In this document: positions 11,961-22,439 of the stretch, in pieces
Numbering within the stretch: position 1 is the first letter of the stretch
How the letters are laid out: the number at the start of each line of letters is the position of its first letter
Assembly (NCBI GenBank): GCA_027924585.1
Contig: BSBM01000877.1
Location: 8,257,501 to 8,321,500 of the forward strand
Length of the DNA: 64,000 nt
Origin: Larix kaempferi
Taxonomy: Eukaryota > Streptophyta > Pinopsida > Pinales > Pinaceae
Direction: 5' to 3'
Notes under the pieces: generated by a model
Seen by the model: the letters and a program-made list of their open reading frames with translations, nothing else
The model's database searches: none
Told to the model about the DNA's origin: nothing
Made by a program: the position numbers and the translations under genes

Positions 11961-13148
11961 GACACAATAAGGGTTTTCTCGGGGTTCTATTTGATACACT
12001 AGAGCGCCCTTTTCCACTATTTTCTTCAACCTATGGTCTTTTGCCTTCCCGCCCGTAATATGTCTCCCTTGAGACGAAAGGAGTCCTGAAAAAGCAATTG
12101 AAAATATATAAAAAAAAAGTGGGTAGGTTTGAGACAATATGTGATTATTGTCTCAAACATACGTCTCAAAACCACCCTTTCTGTAGTAGTGTGCATACAA
12201 CTCATGGAAATGCCAATGATCCTCCTGGGCCTTATCCTGCTGCTAATTTCTAATTTGGGTTTTTACAGTACTGTTACTGCTACTGCTTGTCATATAACTC
12301 TTTTGATCAAGGCCTACACGTTAGTTAAGTTATTCCTCTTCTTTTTATGAAGTATTTTCATTGATGGTGATGAGGTCAGGGAGTCATTGGATCTAAAATT
12401 ACATGAAAGATGAGAATAACTAGAAGAGTATCAATAGTTACATCCGCTAATCTAACATTTTCCAGTGCAGGGATGTAAATGACTTGTATTTACAACGAAT
12501 TCAGGTATCATTTCTTTTTGTTTTTTTTCATATAGATCTTACAGGCTATGGAAAATGCATGCAACTCTTCACATATGCGTGGCACTTAGAATATGAAGGT
12601 ACTTGGACGAAGCATTTTACCTCTATTCTATTCAATTGTTTCTTCGGCAGGTAGGTTGTTACAAACCACCAATCTCATGCTATGATTGCACGTCTTGCAA
12701 GGTGATTGTGGAGGCAATTGCAAGGCATATTTGGCACAGGGCGGTTTTCTTTGATGTCAAGATTATCATTTCCTTCCTTCTTGTGGCCTTCTCTCTCGCA
12801 TGCTTGTGGGATGACACGAGCAGACCAGTGCACAATCCAAGGGACTAATTTCATGTTGAAGATGAAGTATGCTAGCAAAGGGATCTCCTTCTGGTTATAA
12901 ATTTTATAAGAGTTCGGTAGAAATAACTCTGTTCAAATTTAAAGCATTATCAGAGTTTGATAATGCTTTAAATCTGATAATGCTTGAAATCTAGATTTTG
13001 ATTGAAATAACTCTGTTCAAAGGAAACCTAAAGACCCTATTATACATTATATAAATCCTAGTGGAACTATATAACAACCCTATAGCTGAATTTTTAAGAA
13101 CAGACTACAATTTTTCATATAGAACAGAGAAAAAAATAATTCACTTAC
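11961..13148. other. No recognised gene
   Basis: Short frames on both strands (for example minus 12137-11865 upstream of the KRI1 match, and plus 12603-12848) have no recognisable domain. Near 12907-13020 a short local duplication is seen (AATAACTCTGTTCAAA twice, and TGATAATGCTT words). Confidence 0.4.
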
Positions 13149-13384
13149 CCGATGAACCCGAGACTTACTAGGACGGTGGAGTCCTCGACGTTCATTTGTC
13201 CAGCAAGCTTGGATGTTAGACCTTTGATTGACCCTGCAAGTGAATCATACATCTAAATAAATTAGAATGAATCAAAATAAAGGATTTATGAAAACTCAAA
13301 TTTCAATGATGGAACATAGAGACTTATTACCTTGAGTGGAAAGGCCAAAGATCCAACCCCAGCACTGTAAAATAGACTTTCACC
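13149..13384 (-). pseudogene. Two spliced exons of an unidentified gene
   Basis: Exon 13384-13331 (54 bp) follows TTTCAG and ends before GTAATAAG, reading GESLFYSAGVGSLAFPLK. Exon 13233-13149 (85 bp) follows CTTGCAG and ends before GTAAGTG, reading GSIKGLTSKLAGQMNVEDS then TVLVSLGFIG. The intron phase is consistent and both pairs of splice sites are canonical, so these are very probably real exons of a captured gene. I do not recognise the family. Orientation matches the KRI1, ARF, SOD and DEAD-box fragments. A minus-strand frame at 13858-13613 just upstream (about 80 residues, unrecognised) may be another exon of the same gene. Confidence 0.6.
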
Positions 13385-13858
13385 CTGAAATAGAAACCAC
13401 ACCAAGGTCATGCTATCAACTACTGAGCATTCACTTACAGGTCTTCAAAACACCATTAAAATAACGCAGAGGTCATGGGTTCCAAACTCCAAGCAAACTT
13501 GCTAACCCTAAGTTTTAGCAGCGTGTCGGCCTCACACTCTAACTCCAAAACGTGAAAGTGAAGACTGAGAAACCCTCCAGCATTACTTACAATGAGAATT
13601 TAGGGTTATCATTCAACGACCTAGATCTATTGTGATTGACGAGCGAGAAGGTGACAGCTTGATGCTTTGAGAATCGGGCAACCATAACATAAATACCTCA
13701 TTTATTGTAACATCTACGACAATTCCAACGCTGCATGCCAAGGAGTCAATCCCATGTACAGTTCGGAGGAGAGCTGCTTGTTCACTATGCATAGTTCGAT
13801 TTCGTGAGTCACATTTTAACCAGGCTTCACGTGGTTTGACAACGTGGATAGACAGCAT

Positions 13859-15487
13859 TACACTCCACTAAAGAGTTGGTTCAGAACCATTAATGTTTGG
13901 ACGAGACACCATCAACCTGTTAGATCGATGCAGCAGCGACATTAATAACCGTCACTTCCTTACCAGTGTCGTATTTAATGCTTGGTGTAATGTCGTTCAT
14001 TATCAATACATAGAGTAAGGTCAGGATTGCATTGTATATCGCTTCATCGCTATGGTATTAACCATCGAATGCATGATTACATAAATCAAAAGTTTGTATT
14101 GGTAATAATCGCATGCATATAAGATTTAGATAGTTAGAACTTAGGTTAGAAAATAGTATCGGTACATTGTAATATTATTACAATAAACCATATAAAAGTT
14201 GTTTATTATAATAATGCACCAATATCACATTGGAATGGTTCACCCTATAGTTAAAAAGGGTCCACACTTATATTGTATTATGTTCTTAAATAAAATATGA
14301 TTTTGACTTTATAAATATCAAGACTATATCCATATATATATAAATTATAAATGGAGAAAGTAGAAGCTACCATAGTTATCTTAAATAAAATACCAAGCAT
14401 TGAAATAGTAAGTGAAACTTGATGTTATAATAAAGGAATAAAGTTCAAATTGAATTTGTCCATCAATCGTTTCACCTGGTAGTAAAAGGTTTCATGAATT
14501 GGAAAATATTGGCAGAATCATATTAGCAATTCATTCTTCAAATCTAGTAATTAATCTTAAGATTTTTAAGCATAGATATTTCTACCAAGATAATGTACTT
14601 TTGAACCCTGTTTAAATATTATTAACTTCTGCAACTTGTATTTTTTTTCGAAATAATACATTTAGAACTTGGATAGAATTCCATACCTGAAACAAGGAGG
14701 TACTTATAATTTCTTTAACCAAATAAGACGACTAATTGGAAAATATAAATACTCTTAAACATTGTTTTGTCATTGTTATCCTTACCTGCGAATATTCGCA
14801 AGAAGGACAGGTACAAATGCTTTAGCTAATTAGCTAAGTAAGTCTCGGGGCACCTTGCAGGAACCCTTTCATCACCATCCCGAATTAAAACTGTCAGTAC
14901 CTTGTCAAGGAGAACTCCGTCTTATATTGTTTTGAAATTTCAGTTATTACAACTACAAACAAATTAGTGTCGTAATCATTTTTATGGAGGTAAGACACAT
15001 CACTGTCTTAAAGCATCATTAGTTAAAAGGACATAGTAGTTAAATTGTTATATACATTAATGACTTTATTATTTAATACTGCCTTAACAAGTATTTATTA
15101 CTTTCGCAATCACAATTTTAACATTTAATGCTGGTATAATTTTTTTTTTAAATTTTATGAAATTATCGGGATGTTACATTGCTCAAGGACAATAATCCAA
15201 AGAGACTTCCATCGATATTATCATTGGTACACTATTATCAAATTTATTCAAAACTTAGGATCATAAGCAATATCAAATAAAAATGGAAGGTCCTTAAGTC
15301 TTAGGTGGGTATGAATTGAGCCCGTGATTTGGACGTATGAATCCATCCCACGATTTGGAGGTTATTGCTCAACACTCCCAAATAAAATAACCCCCAATAT
15401 TTATATTACTATGTCAAATAAAAAAAACCCCTTGACCCCTTAATACGGGGCAATATATTTTTGAGATTTTTAAGAATATTCAACCCC
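13859..15487. other. AT-rich spacer of the 11-kb element, no gene
   Basis: No coding relic is seen. Bases 15290-15487 have a distinct composition with short G/C runs (GTGGGATGGATTCATACGTC, TATTGGGGGTTATTTTA) and resemble the subterminal region of a DNA transposon. Confidence 0.5.
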
Positions 15488-15538
15488 CCAATATGAATGG
15501 ACGTGATATGATATTGCCTCACTAGTGAACCCCCTGTG
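15488..15538 (-). repeat. Right terminal inverted repeat of the 11-kb element
   Basis: Read on the minus strand it starts CACAGGGGGTTCACTAGTGA and mirrors 4514-4564. It contains its own small palindrome, TTCACTAGTGAA. Confidence 0.85.
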
Positions 15539-15546
15539 TGCATGTG
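15539..15546. repeat. Target site duplication of the 11-kb TIR element, right copy
   Basis: TGCATGTG matches 4506-4513 exactly. Confidence 0.92.
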
Positions 15547-17849
15547 CAAGTCGAGAAAGAAGTGCATGGTAGCTTTCTGATTTAGGCTCTGCCTTTGATG
15601 CATACTTTGAAATATATTTGAGGACAACATGTCTACAGAGAATAGGCTAGAAATCAACATTAGCTTGCCAAATGGATAGCATCATAGGGTTGTGAATATT
15701 CAGAAGGGCATCATTCCTTGCAGGGTTGTATGTTTTTTGGCCTTTTGCATCAATGAATAAAGAAGAGGTAGGTTGTAGATCAAAGGGGAACCCGTAACGA
15801 CATTGAAGAGATGATCCTTTTTTACGTAGGCAAGAAGATTCTGAACATTTTGTGTGCCTTTGGACACAAATGACAAGTTCTTCATAGTCATCCAAATGAT
15901 CAGTTGCAAGTATGGAATCTGATCCAATGGTGCATGGATCATTTATAATAGAGGCTTGTAATGTTGGAGTTTGTAAATGGTTGACACGAGGATTCCATGC
16001 TGTAACAAACTTGTCAAAGTATAATTTGGCTTCTTCAACTTGTGTAGCATTTGCCCAGTCTAACGTGTCCATATTCGGTGCATTTTCTAGCCATAAGAAT
16101 CCATGTATATGTGCAGATCCCCTGTGTTACCATTTGTACCTACATGTAAATATATAAAGATTAGGAAAAAATATTTCAGGTTTGAAATACATTGATTTTT
16201 CATGAGTATATCAGTTGTGACTAACCTGCACCAATAGTCTTTTGTAAAAAGACCTTTTTTAAGAACCTCTTCTAGAAATATTTTGAATTTGTTGTTCATG
16301 TATTCAGATGCAACATGTGGATTTGATATAAGGTTGCTAAATCTCCATTGGTGTTGTTTCTTTGAAGTGGAAGGAGCTTGTCCAGGCATCAAGGAATGCA
16401 AATCTAGCCAATTTGTGTCAATTGCGCTGAGTGTGAAGAAGAATGTAGGTGTTCCTTGTTGAGTGATCATGTCAGTTAGCTCACCCCTACTTTTGTTCCA
16501 ATAGGAGCGTGTCCCATGAACTGTGGATCCGAAGCGTATGACTTGCTTAGCAATTTTAGCATCAGTAAGTCTTGTAATTGTTGTACAAGTTCTGATGTAG
16601 TGGGGGGCAATGTATCATGAATGTTACGTTTTACAAATACAGAAGTAGTAGATTGGCTCCGATGACGCATCATCAGGTTATAAATGTAATAACGAAAATG
16701 AGGATGTTGCCCAAACCTATTGTCATGGTACCTGAGAAGGTGCAGTGCATAGTTGTCCATACCAACCTCTTGAATGTGCGGTTGTTTAAGCATTGCAACT
16801 CCCGAGGGAAATAAGGTTGGGAAGGCCATTGAGAGGAGGCCTATTGTGTTATACTCATTGATAGGGAAAATGTTTACTGGGGGCCAGTCAATCCGACGTA
16901 AAGTGCCGGGAGGGCTTGCTGCTAAGAAGCGTTTGATTTCATCAACCTCAGTTCTACAATTTTTTTGTGTAGATATACAGGAGGATGATTGTTGTTCATC
17001 AGGTTCGAGGATGATGGATGTTTGAGTAGTAGAAGTTGAGGTATGTTCAGCAGATGGGGAGTAAGTGAGTGTGACATGGCGAAGGTGGGCTGAAATGTCA
17101 ATTGGGTGAAGAGGCAAAAAAGATAATGCAGTTGAGTTAAGTTGGACATCTTTGTAGTATGGATCATGTGAAATCTTGTATTCATGAACAGCAAGAACAC
17201 GTGTTCGACTAACAAAGAATTCATAAGGCTTATTTGTAGAACTGCATTTACAAACAATAAGGATATCAATGTCTGAGAGTAAATGAGGGAGGAAAGTGGC
17301 AATGCTGGTAATGTTTTGAGGGAAGCTTATAGTGTATCTAGAATATGTATATTGTCCCCCACGAGCATGAGTGACTTGTAAAATTGGGTTAACTCGAGAA
17401 ATGAGCATTTATTCAACTTGAGTAAGCCTTGCTAGCACCGATGGTTGTATCCCAGGATCCATATTGTTTGCAATTGAACAGCGGTGGCCATTTTGTTCCG
17501 CATTGCAACGAGAACATGTATATGCACCAGAAGAGTGTTTTATTTTATTTCCAGGATATGACTCCATGCATATAGAGCATATTTTCATGGGAGATAATTT
17601 GTCCAGCCTTGTACGAAATTGCTGTTGTGTAACATGTAGATCCATGTTTGTTGGGTGTGTTGTTGTGGATGTGGATGGTGTGGAGCGTGTAAGCGGAGGT
17701 TGAGCAACGTGGAACGGAGAAGCGATATGAACAAGTTGACGAGCAGCTCTATATAGAAGGCGCTGCCGCTTGTTGTTTCCATTTTTCTTTTGAGCATATA
17801 TATGTCTTCTGCGTGCATTCTGTTGATTATTGTTATCATTGGTTGACAT
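15547..17849 (-). pseudogene. Helitron Rep nuclease domain (HUH and Y2), broken
   Basis: This is the N-terminal half of the Helitron transposase, the nuclease that nicks and joins single strands during rolling-circle transposition. The probable start is Met at 17849. A CX2C...CX2C zinc-binding stretch lies near 17590-17480 (CSICMESYP..., TCSRCN), followed by the Helitron-like N domain. The metal-binding HUH motif HIHGFLW is intact near 16103, and the two-tyrosine motif LKYISKYASK is intact near 15600. An 86-bp intron (16225-16140, GTTAGT...TGTAG) can be removed cleanly. Damage: TAA after TQVE (17409), a frameshift near 16490, TAA at 16127-16129 just before HRGSAHIH, and TAG at 15647-15649. 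The frame leads straight into the helicase at 4505 once the TIR element is removed. Confidence 0.92.
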
Positions 17850-17942
17850 TCCTACAAAAAAAGTGTTTAGTGGTTGTGGACTTTTGGTGCATTTGGTGTA
17901 ATAGAAAAAGACTATACATGTAATAATTGCAAGAGTAAACAA

Positions 17943-18336
17943 AGTTATCTTGTATAAGATAAATGGTTATACGTGTTGCTTTTAGAGTGCCTTTAGTGGA
18001 AGAGATAAAAAATATAGATGTAATAATTCAAAGAAAAAAAAAGGTATATTGTAAAAAATATGCATTGTGAAGACACTGTTGAACAGTGTTTATAAAGAAA
18101 AAATATATATATTTGACAAAGAAATCTAAATTATAAGTACAAATTTGGAAATTGCAGCATAGGTTGAAAAAAAATATGTGATTGAACACAATGGTACAAC
18201 ACAACTAAATAATATAATATTCAAGATTGTTCATTCATGGTTTCAAGTAGCAACTATGCAAAATTGTGTACACAGAAATGTGTATTTGCTAAGTACAAGC
18301 TAGTAAGTACAAAAGGTAGAAATGAAGAGTAGGAGT
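17943..18336. other. Spacer between Helitron RPA and Rep, no gene
   Basis: This is an AT-rich intergenic spacer that probably holds the RPA 3' region and Rep 5' region. No domain is seen. Confidence 0.5.
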
Positions 18337-20254
18337 TCAAAGCTTGCGAGCAATTGGACGTTTAGTAAGTAGAATGTGTTCACTTTTAGTAGGAGTATCA
18401 ACAGGGACCAATGATGGAGAAACCTCTTCTAACATAACAAGAAGCACCTTCAACCGAGCATGTGAATAAAAATTCTTTGTCTTTACTGATAATGTTAAAA
18501 GGTACTGGCGAGCACAAACATGTTGAACAATTTCCAAGAGAGATGTTGGATCATTTGATAGGAGACAAAAATATTTTGCAGAGACCCCCATTAGTTGTTG
18601 CGCATCATCATCAAAAGCTGTGATACCGTATAGTTGTCCAGTAGCATCCATGATGTCAAGTTTGAGTATGTATCGGTAAGCACACTCTGTAAACTCCCCA
18701 TCACATTTTGTACAATGCCAAACATTGCCAACTTTGTGGGAAATTTTTTTCATGCATTGTATTCCAACAACAAATAGAGGGCATACAAGGAAATGAAAGT
18801 CATTGATGTTAATACGGGTGATTGTACCAATAATTGAATACCAAGTTTCCTTCTCAGAGGGTTGTAAAGCTTGTAGCACAGAGATGGAAATGCGTTTACA
18901 AGAGGTAGAAGAAGACGAGTTGGATTTTCTGCTCAAAGATGGGGAGGCAGAACGGAATCCATTATTAGCAAACCATTCTTGGAGGGCTTTAGCTTCCTCA
19001 ATATATGATTTTATAATGAGGTTGGTGTTTGAGATGGTTCCAATAGTTTTTCCATTAAATTCTGTAACACACCCACCTTTTATTGCAAGGATAGAGGGTG
19101 TAGCTGAACCTCAAAGGTTTCCAAGGTGGGCACCCTCAATTGTGCAATGCTCACCCCAAAGTGTAATATCTATGCTATATCCAGACATGTCCCTCAATCC
19201 AATTGTTCGGCGAATGACTTCAGAGCCGTCCCTTTTGCAGATAGTTGATGCAGGGGAAACATAAATGACAATTCCGACAAGGTCAACCATGGAATTGATC
19301 GGTATATTTTTAATCTCATGGATAGATTTAAAGTTGAAGCAATGAAAAGGAATAAGTGGGCACTCTTCCAAGAATCGTTCAATTGTTGAAGAGGAGTTAA
19401 GGAAAATCTCAAAAGCAATTTCCAAATGGTTGTATTTTGGATTAATTGGTTTGATTGTGCCATTTGAGACTATGTAGACTATGCCAACTTGTATTTGGTC
19501 ATATAATGAGGTAGCTAGTTCATTGAATGCAGAGATATGAATCTCATCCCTAGTAGCACTAACAAGGTCAAACCCAAAAACTTGACCAGGACCTTGTTGG
19601 TTGGTGTACGTGTTGATATTTTTCTTTGCAGTAACTCGTCCTTGAATGGTCCATGTTCTATTGGAAGGGTTGAGAATGTGAATTGAAGAGTAGGTGCAAC
19701 AAGGTTTGGCATTGGAGAAGGTATTGCAGCTGAAGGGTTTTCGGAGTTAAGCATGTTGTTTTGTAAAATAGATGAACTGTTGTGGGCTGTAAAGGTAGGT
19801 GTGAGGTTGAAAGGGGATGGGTAACCAATAATTGTTGTTTCTAAGGTGACAATTTTGAAGGTGTCCAATGCAATAGTCTTGGCAAAAAGAATGAACATAA
19901 GTAAGTATACGTAAAAACTATGTTATAATTATTAGAAGTGAAAACTAAAATAAGTGAAAAAGAAGATATGGAAAGCAAATCGTACGTTGTATCATGTACA
20001 ATGTTGCATGCACACTTGCTAACTTTGATGATTGACCCTTTTTGGAGCTGGTCGTTTTCCACAGCGCTACTATACCTACTTGGAAGCAGTGTGTCGTGCT
20101 TATGAATTCCATCAAAGATAGAGATTCGAAAGCGGGTAGTTGTTGAGTTAAGAGAGCTTAGTTGATCAAGAGCAACAGCTTGTACAAGTGGGCATAGGTC
20201 AATAGCACCATTCATCAAAAGTGAGACAACATTTTCGGTTAATAGAGTGTCCAT
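18337..20254 (-). pseudogene. Helitron-borne RPA70-like single-strand DNA-binding protein
   Basis: Domains follow the order of the large subunit of replication protein A. An RPA70N-like domain lies at 20254-20000 (FRISIFDGIHKHDTLL, QLQKGSIIKVSK). DBD-A lies near 19660-19390 (TWTIQGRVTAKKNINTYTNQ, FNELATSLYDQI). DBD-B lies near 19340-19010 (NSMVDLVGIVIYVSP, TIGLRDMSGYSIDITLWGEH, FNGKTIGTISNTNL). DBD-C has a zinc ribbon near 18770-18690 (CPLFVVGIQC...HCTKCDGEF) and CAYRYILKLDIMDATGQLYG. The last frame ends at 18337. Introns are likely around 20000-19870 and 19750. One in-frame TGA lies at 19111-19113 within DBD-B, probably from CGA. RPA coats single strands, which suits Helitron replication. 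A captured host RPA1 gene is the alternative, but linkage to Rep-helicase on one strand favours a Helitron gene. Confidence 0.88.
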
Positions 20255-20559
20255 AGCATGGTACTGCGAACAGTTGGACTACAAAAATAAGCTAAAAAAA
20301 AATGTGTCATATTGATATTAAGTATCAAGATACAAGATGTTTGAAACCAATAAATAAATAGGAGTAAATAAATGGCAATCCATTGGCAGAAACAACTTCT
20401 ACTTTCCAACAAAAACAACTAGAAAAAAAGGATAATTTTACATAAATTGGCTAGTATAAACGGAAACAGTGAGAAAACCGGTAGGGAACTTTTCTAGGAG
20501 ACAAAGACAAGGAAATGTGACCTCTGGTTATGAAGAAAGAAAAAAAAGGCAACATAATA

Positions 20560-21880
20560 TTAGGTAAATTTGCTAAGAGAACCTTGTTTTTAAATATGGA
20601 ATACGAATAGTGACAACAATTCTAATTTGAAACAAAAAACTAAAAAAAGACAGTAGAAACAGAGTGTAGTTATTCTGGGTTAATTTACTCTGATAACTTT
20701 GAAGATACCAAATGACTAAATTAAGCATTAATTTTTCAATAAAAAAGATAAAAAAAGACAGCAGAATCTTATTTGAATACATTAAGCAGAAACATGATTT
20801 ATAGCAGCATAATTATAGCTGGGGAAATGAGTTTTGGTTTGAGAGGAGAACGTGTTTTTTGAATAGAAATACTAAAAAAAGACAACAGAAAAAGAGTGTA
20901 GTAATTCTGGGTTAATTTACTCTGGCATTATTTTTTTGAAAGGGCAATAATAAAAAAAGATAGTAGAATCTTATTTACAAGAGCATAATTATAGCAGAAA
21001 CAAGATTTAAAATAGGATAATTACAGCAGGGTAAATGAGGTTTGGTTTGAGAGGAGAACCTATTTTCTAAATAGAAAAACTAAAATAAGACAGCTGAAAC
21101 AGAGTGTACTAATTCTGGGTCAATTTACCCTGGTATAAACTTTTTGAAATGGGGATTTTTCTAGGAGACAAAAAAAAATGAATATATACCAGTTAAGTGA
21201 CGTTTCATCTGAAATCAGTAAATAATTGACATAAACATACTTTGGTTTTCAATAAAAATATCAAAAAAGACAGCAGAATCTTATTTGAATACATTAAGCA
21301 GAAACAGGATTTAGAACATCATAATTATACCAGGGAAATTAATTTAAGATACCAAATGACTTTCATCTGAAATCAGTTAATTTACTCTAATAACTTTGAA
21401 GATACCAAATGACTAAATTAAGCATTAATTTTTCAATAAAAAAGATCAAAAAGACAGCAGAATCTTATTTGAATACATTAAGCAGAAACAAGATTTACAG
21501 CAGCATAGTTATAGCAGGGGAAATGAGGTTTGCTTTGAGAGGAGAACCTGTTTTTTTAATAGAAAAACTAAAAAAAGACAGCAGAAACAGAGTGTACTAA
21601 TTTTGGGACAATTTACCCTGGTATTACTTTCTGAAATGGGAATTTTTCTAGGAGACAAAAAAAATGAATATATACCAGTCAAGTGACCTTTCATCTGAAA
21701 TCAGTAAATAATTGACATAAACATAATCTAGTTTTCAATAAAAATATAAAAAAAGACAGTAGAATCTTATTTCAATACATTAAGCAGAAACAGGATTTAG
21801 AACAACATAATTATACCAGGGGAAATGAGTTTTTGTTTGAGAGGAGAACCTGTTTTTTGAATAGAAAACAAGAATCTTTG
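20560..21880. repeat. Irregular tandem array upstream of the RPA-like gene
   Basis: About four or five units share TTTGAGAGGAGAACCTGTTTT (near 20838, 21038, 21533 and 21837), AATCTTATTTGAATACATTA (near 20767, 21276, 21460, 21765) and ACTAAAAAAAGACAGCAGAA. Unit spacing varies from about 200 to 500 bp. It lies 5' of the Helitron RPA frame and could be Helitron promoter or subterminal sequence. Confidence 0.75.
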
Positions 21881-22233
21881 GATCCTTAACAGGGTTGCCG
21901 GTCTGTAAAAGAGCAACAATTTGGAGGCAATTCGAATGCTGAGAAAAAAGCTGAGCTTATGTCACAATAACAGTATCCAAGAACAAAAGAATGAGAGAGG
22001 CTTTACCATCGAATTTTATAAGCGATCAAGAGTAAAGGCGGTGCATTGGTGTCTGACCACATTTAACCGTTGTTGCATTGAAATCTGTTCATGTATTTCC
22101 ACAACATCGAAAATCCAGCAGGTCTAATCGGTCAAATCAAATTATACGTCCATAGCCAGAGATTTGTACTACTGAAGCAAAGTTCATAAGTTCGTGATGA
22201 ATTAAACGCAGAGAAATCAATGTTCACGTGGAT

Positions 22234-22390
22234 AACCTTATACAAGGTAGTTCAATGTCCAATCTATCATTGAATGCTCAAATTTCTGATCAAAAGTATA
22301 GATCTCGCAAGAAACCTTATACAAGGTAGTTCAATGTCCAATCCGTCATTGAATGCTCAAATTTCTAATCAAAAGTATAGATCTCGCAAT
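22234..22390. repeat. 79-bp tandem duplication
   Basis: The unit beginning AACCTTATACAAGGTAGTTC at 22234 repeats at 22313 with only a few differences. Confidence 0.88.
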
Positions 22391-22439
22391 ATTTTTCCAT
22401 GCAAATATGGACCGCTTGTTTAGACTGTATCAACCCAAA

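Larger units (their letters stand above)
4514..15538 (-). mobile_element. 11-kb TIR transposon carrying host gene fragments (Pack-type)
   Basis: The element is 11,025 bp, bounded by inverted ends beginning CACGGGGGGTTCACT (left) and CACAGGGGGTTCACT (right, read on the minus strand). Weaker inverted similarity extends to about 50 bp (ATAGCACGACCGTTCAT against ATATCACGTCCATTCAT). It is flanked by a perfect 8-bp duplication. No transposase was recognised. Inside, on the minus strand in order, are two unidentified exons, KRI1, an ARF B3 domain, Cu/Zn SOD and a DEAD-box helicase; a LINE 3' relic lies on the plus strand. An 8-bp duplication suits hAT elements, or Mutator-like elements less well, but the CAC termini are not decisive. 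Orientation is assigned from the captured genes. Confidence 0.85.
2293..20254 (-). mobile_element. Helitron (RPA, Rep and helicase relics), minus strand
   Basis: Three protein relics read right to left: an RPA70-like protein, a Rep nuclease with HUH and two-tyrosine motifs, and a PIF1-type helicase. Rep fused to a PIF1-like helicase is diagnostic of Helitrons, rolling-circle DNA transposons, and plant members often carry an RPA-like gene. The coordinates cover the coding core only. I could not fix the 5' TC end, the 3' hairpin or the CTRR end. The core is interrupted by the 11-kb TIR element at 4514-15538, so the Rep-helicase gene is dead at this copy. Further in-frame stops and frameshifts show longer decay. 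Confidence 0.9.

Noticed and set aside
13613-13858. Open frame of 81 residues as a gene
   Set aside because: No family match and no start or splice context of its own. It is kept only as a possible exon beside the unidentified gene fragment.
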